Shown here: in pieces, positions 6,376-6,487 of the stretch
Layout: every line of letters begins with the position of its first letter
How positions within the stretch are numbered: the stretch's first letter is position 1
Assembly (NCBI GenBank): GCA_003153955.1
Contig: PMCB01000058.1
Span: forward strand, 25,009-31,495
DNA from: Dehalococcoidia bacterium
GTDB taxonomy: Bacteria > Chloroflexota > Dehalococcoidia > Dehalococcoidales > Fen-1064
Direction: 5' to 3'
DNA: 6,487 nucleotides
Notes under the pieces: generated by a model
Seen by the model: the letters and a program-made list of their open reading frames with translations, nothing else
The model's database searches: none
Told to the model about the DNA's origin: nothing
Position numbers and translations under genes: made by a program

Positions 6376-6487
6376 GGGTCAAGTAAACCTATAAGCCGAG
6401 TTCTGTATCCGCCTAAGGCGGACGGTGACCATCTATCTAAGCCCTGGTGTTACCACCAGGTTCAAGCGACCAACCCGGGGACTGGCC
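6376..6487 (-). ncRNA. rnpB: RNase P RNA, 3' part (5' end outside window)
   Basis: This is the catalytic RNA of ribonuclease P, which trims the 5' leaders of tRNA precursors. On the minus strand the window holds the last 112 or so bases. They include the strand GGGTTGGTCGCTTGA, which parallels E. coli GGGTAGGCTGCTTGA, and a P18 hairpin with a seven-base-pair stem and a GTAA tetraloop (6460-6443). A conserved TTAGATAGATGGTCACC follows, then a perfect P19-like hairpin (6422-6408) and the universal ACAGAACTCGGCTTAT (about 6406-6391). The last bases, GGTTTACTTGACCC, should be the 3' strand of helix P1. The arrangement is type A (ancestral). The exact 3' end, near 6376, is an estimate from P1. No minus-strand terminator is visible downstream. 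Confidence 0.95.

Overview
This is bacterial chromosomal DNA. One half holds housekeeping genes, all on the minus strand. The other half is an AT-rich accessory segment that runs up to the RNase P RNA gene. Remembered family resemblances point to Chloroflexota, perhaps a Dehalococcoidia-like anaerobe. The clues are the PriA start (KYAEVSVN), the PriA helicase motif KGLDLPLVTLVGVV, the L19 motif [14 protein letters not shown] and the deformylase start VPDPVLRQKAKR. An anaerobic Bacillota lineage is the main alternative. No database search was possible, so the assignment is inference of moderate strength.

Layout, read right to left along the minus strand: the 3' part of rnpB (6376-6487, type A, 5' end outside the window); an iron-containing alcohol dehydrogenase (3988-5127); then trmD (3185-3883), rplS (2722-3132), priA (267-2693) and the start of def (1-233, C-terminus outside the window). 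trmD, rplS, priA and def are separated by only 28 to 52 bases with no terminator between them. They look like one transcription unit driven by a good promoter at 3933-3961. The unit combines tRNA G37 methylation, a 50S ribosomal protein, replication restart and N-terminal deformylation of new proteins. rimM, the usual upstream neighbour of trmD, is absent, and the alcohol dehydrogenase occupies that place.

The plus-strand segment at about 5273-6370 is different. It holds a 66-residue orphan ORF, a single-domain Rcp1-type response regulator with its own promoter and a TTG start, a rho-independent terminator with a C8/T7 homopolymer loop, and the decayed C-terminal end of a tyrosine recombinase. 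The recombinase remnant stops about five bases from the mature 3' end of rnpB. Base composition drops sharply here (20 of 60 bases are G/C at 5641-5700, against 41 of 60 at 4801-4860). The simplest reading is a decayed integrative element, or its scar, beside rnpB, leaving behind a response regulator with no partner kinase in view. No CRISPR array, tRNA or complete mobile element was seen.
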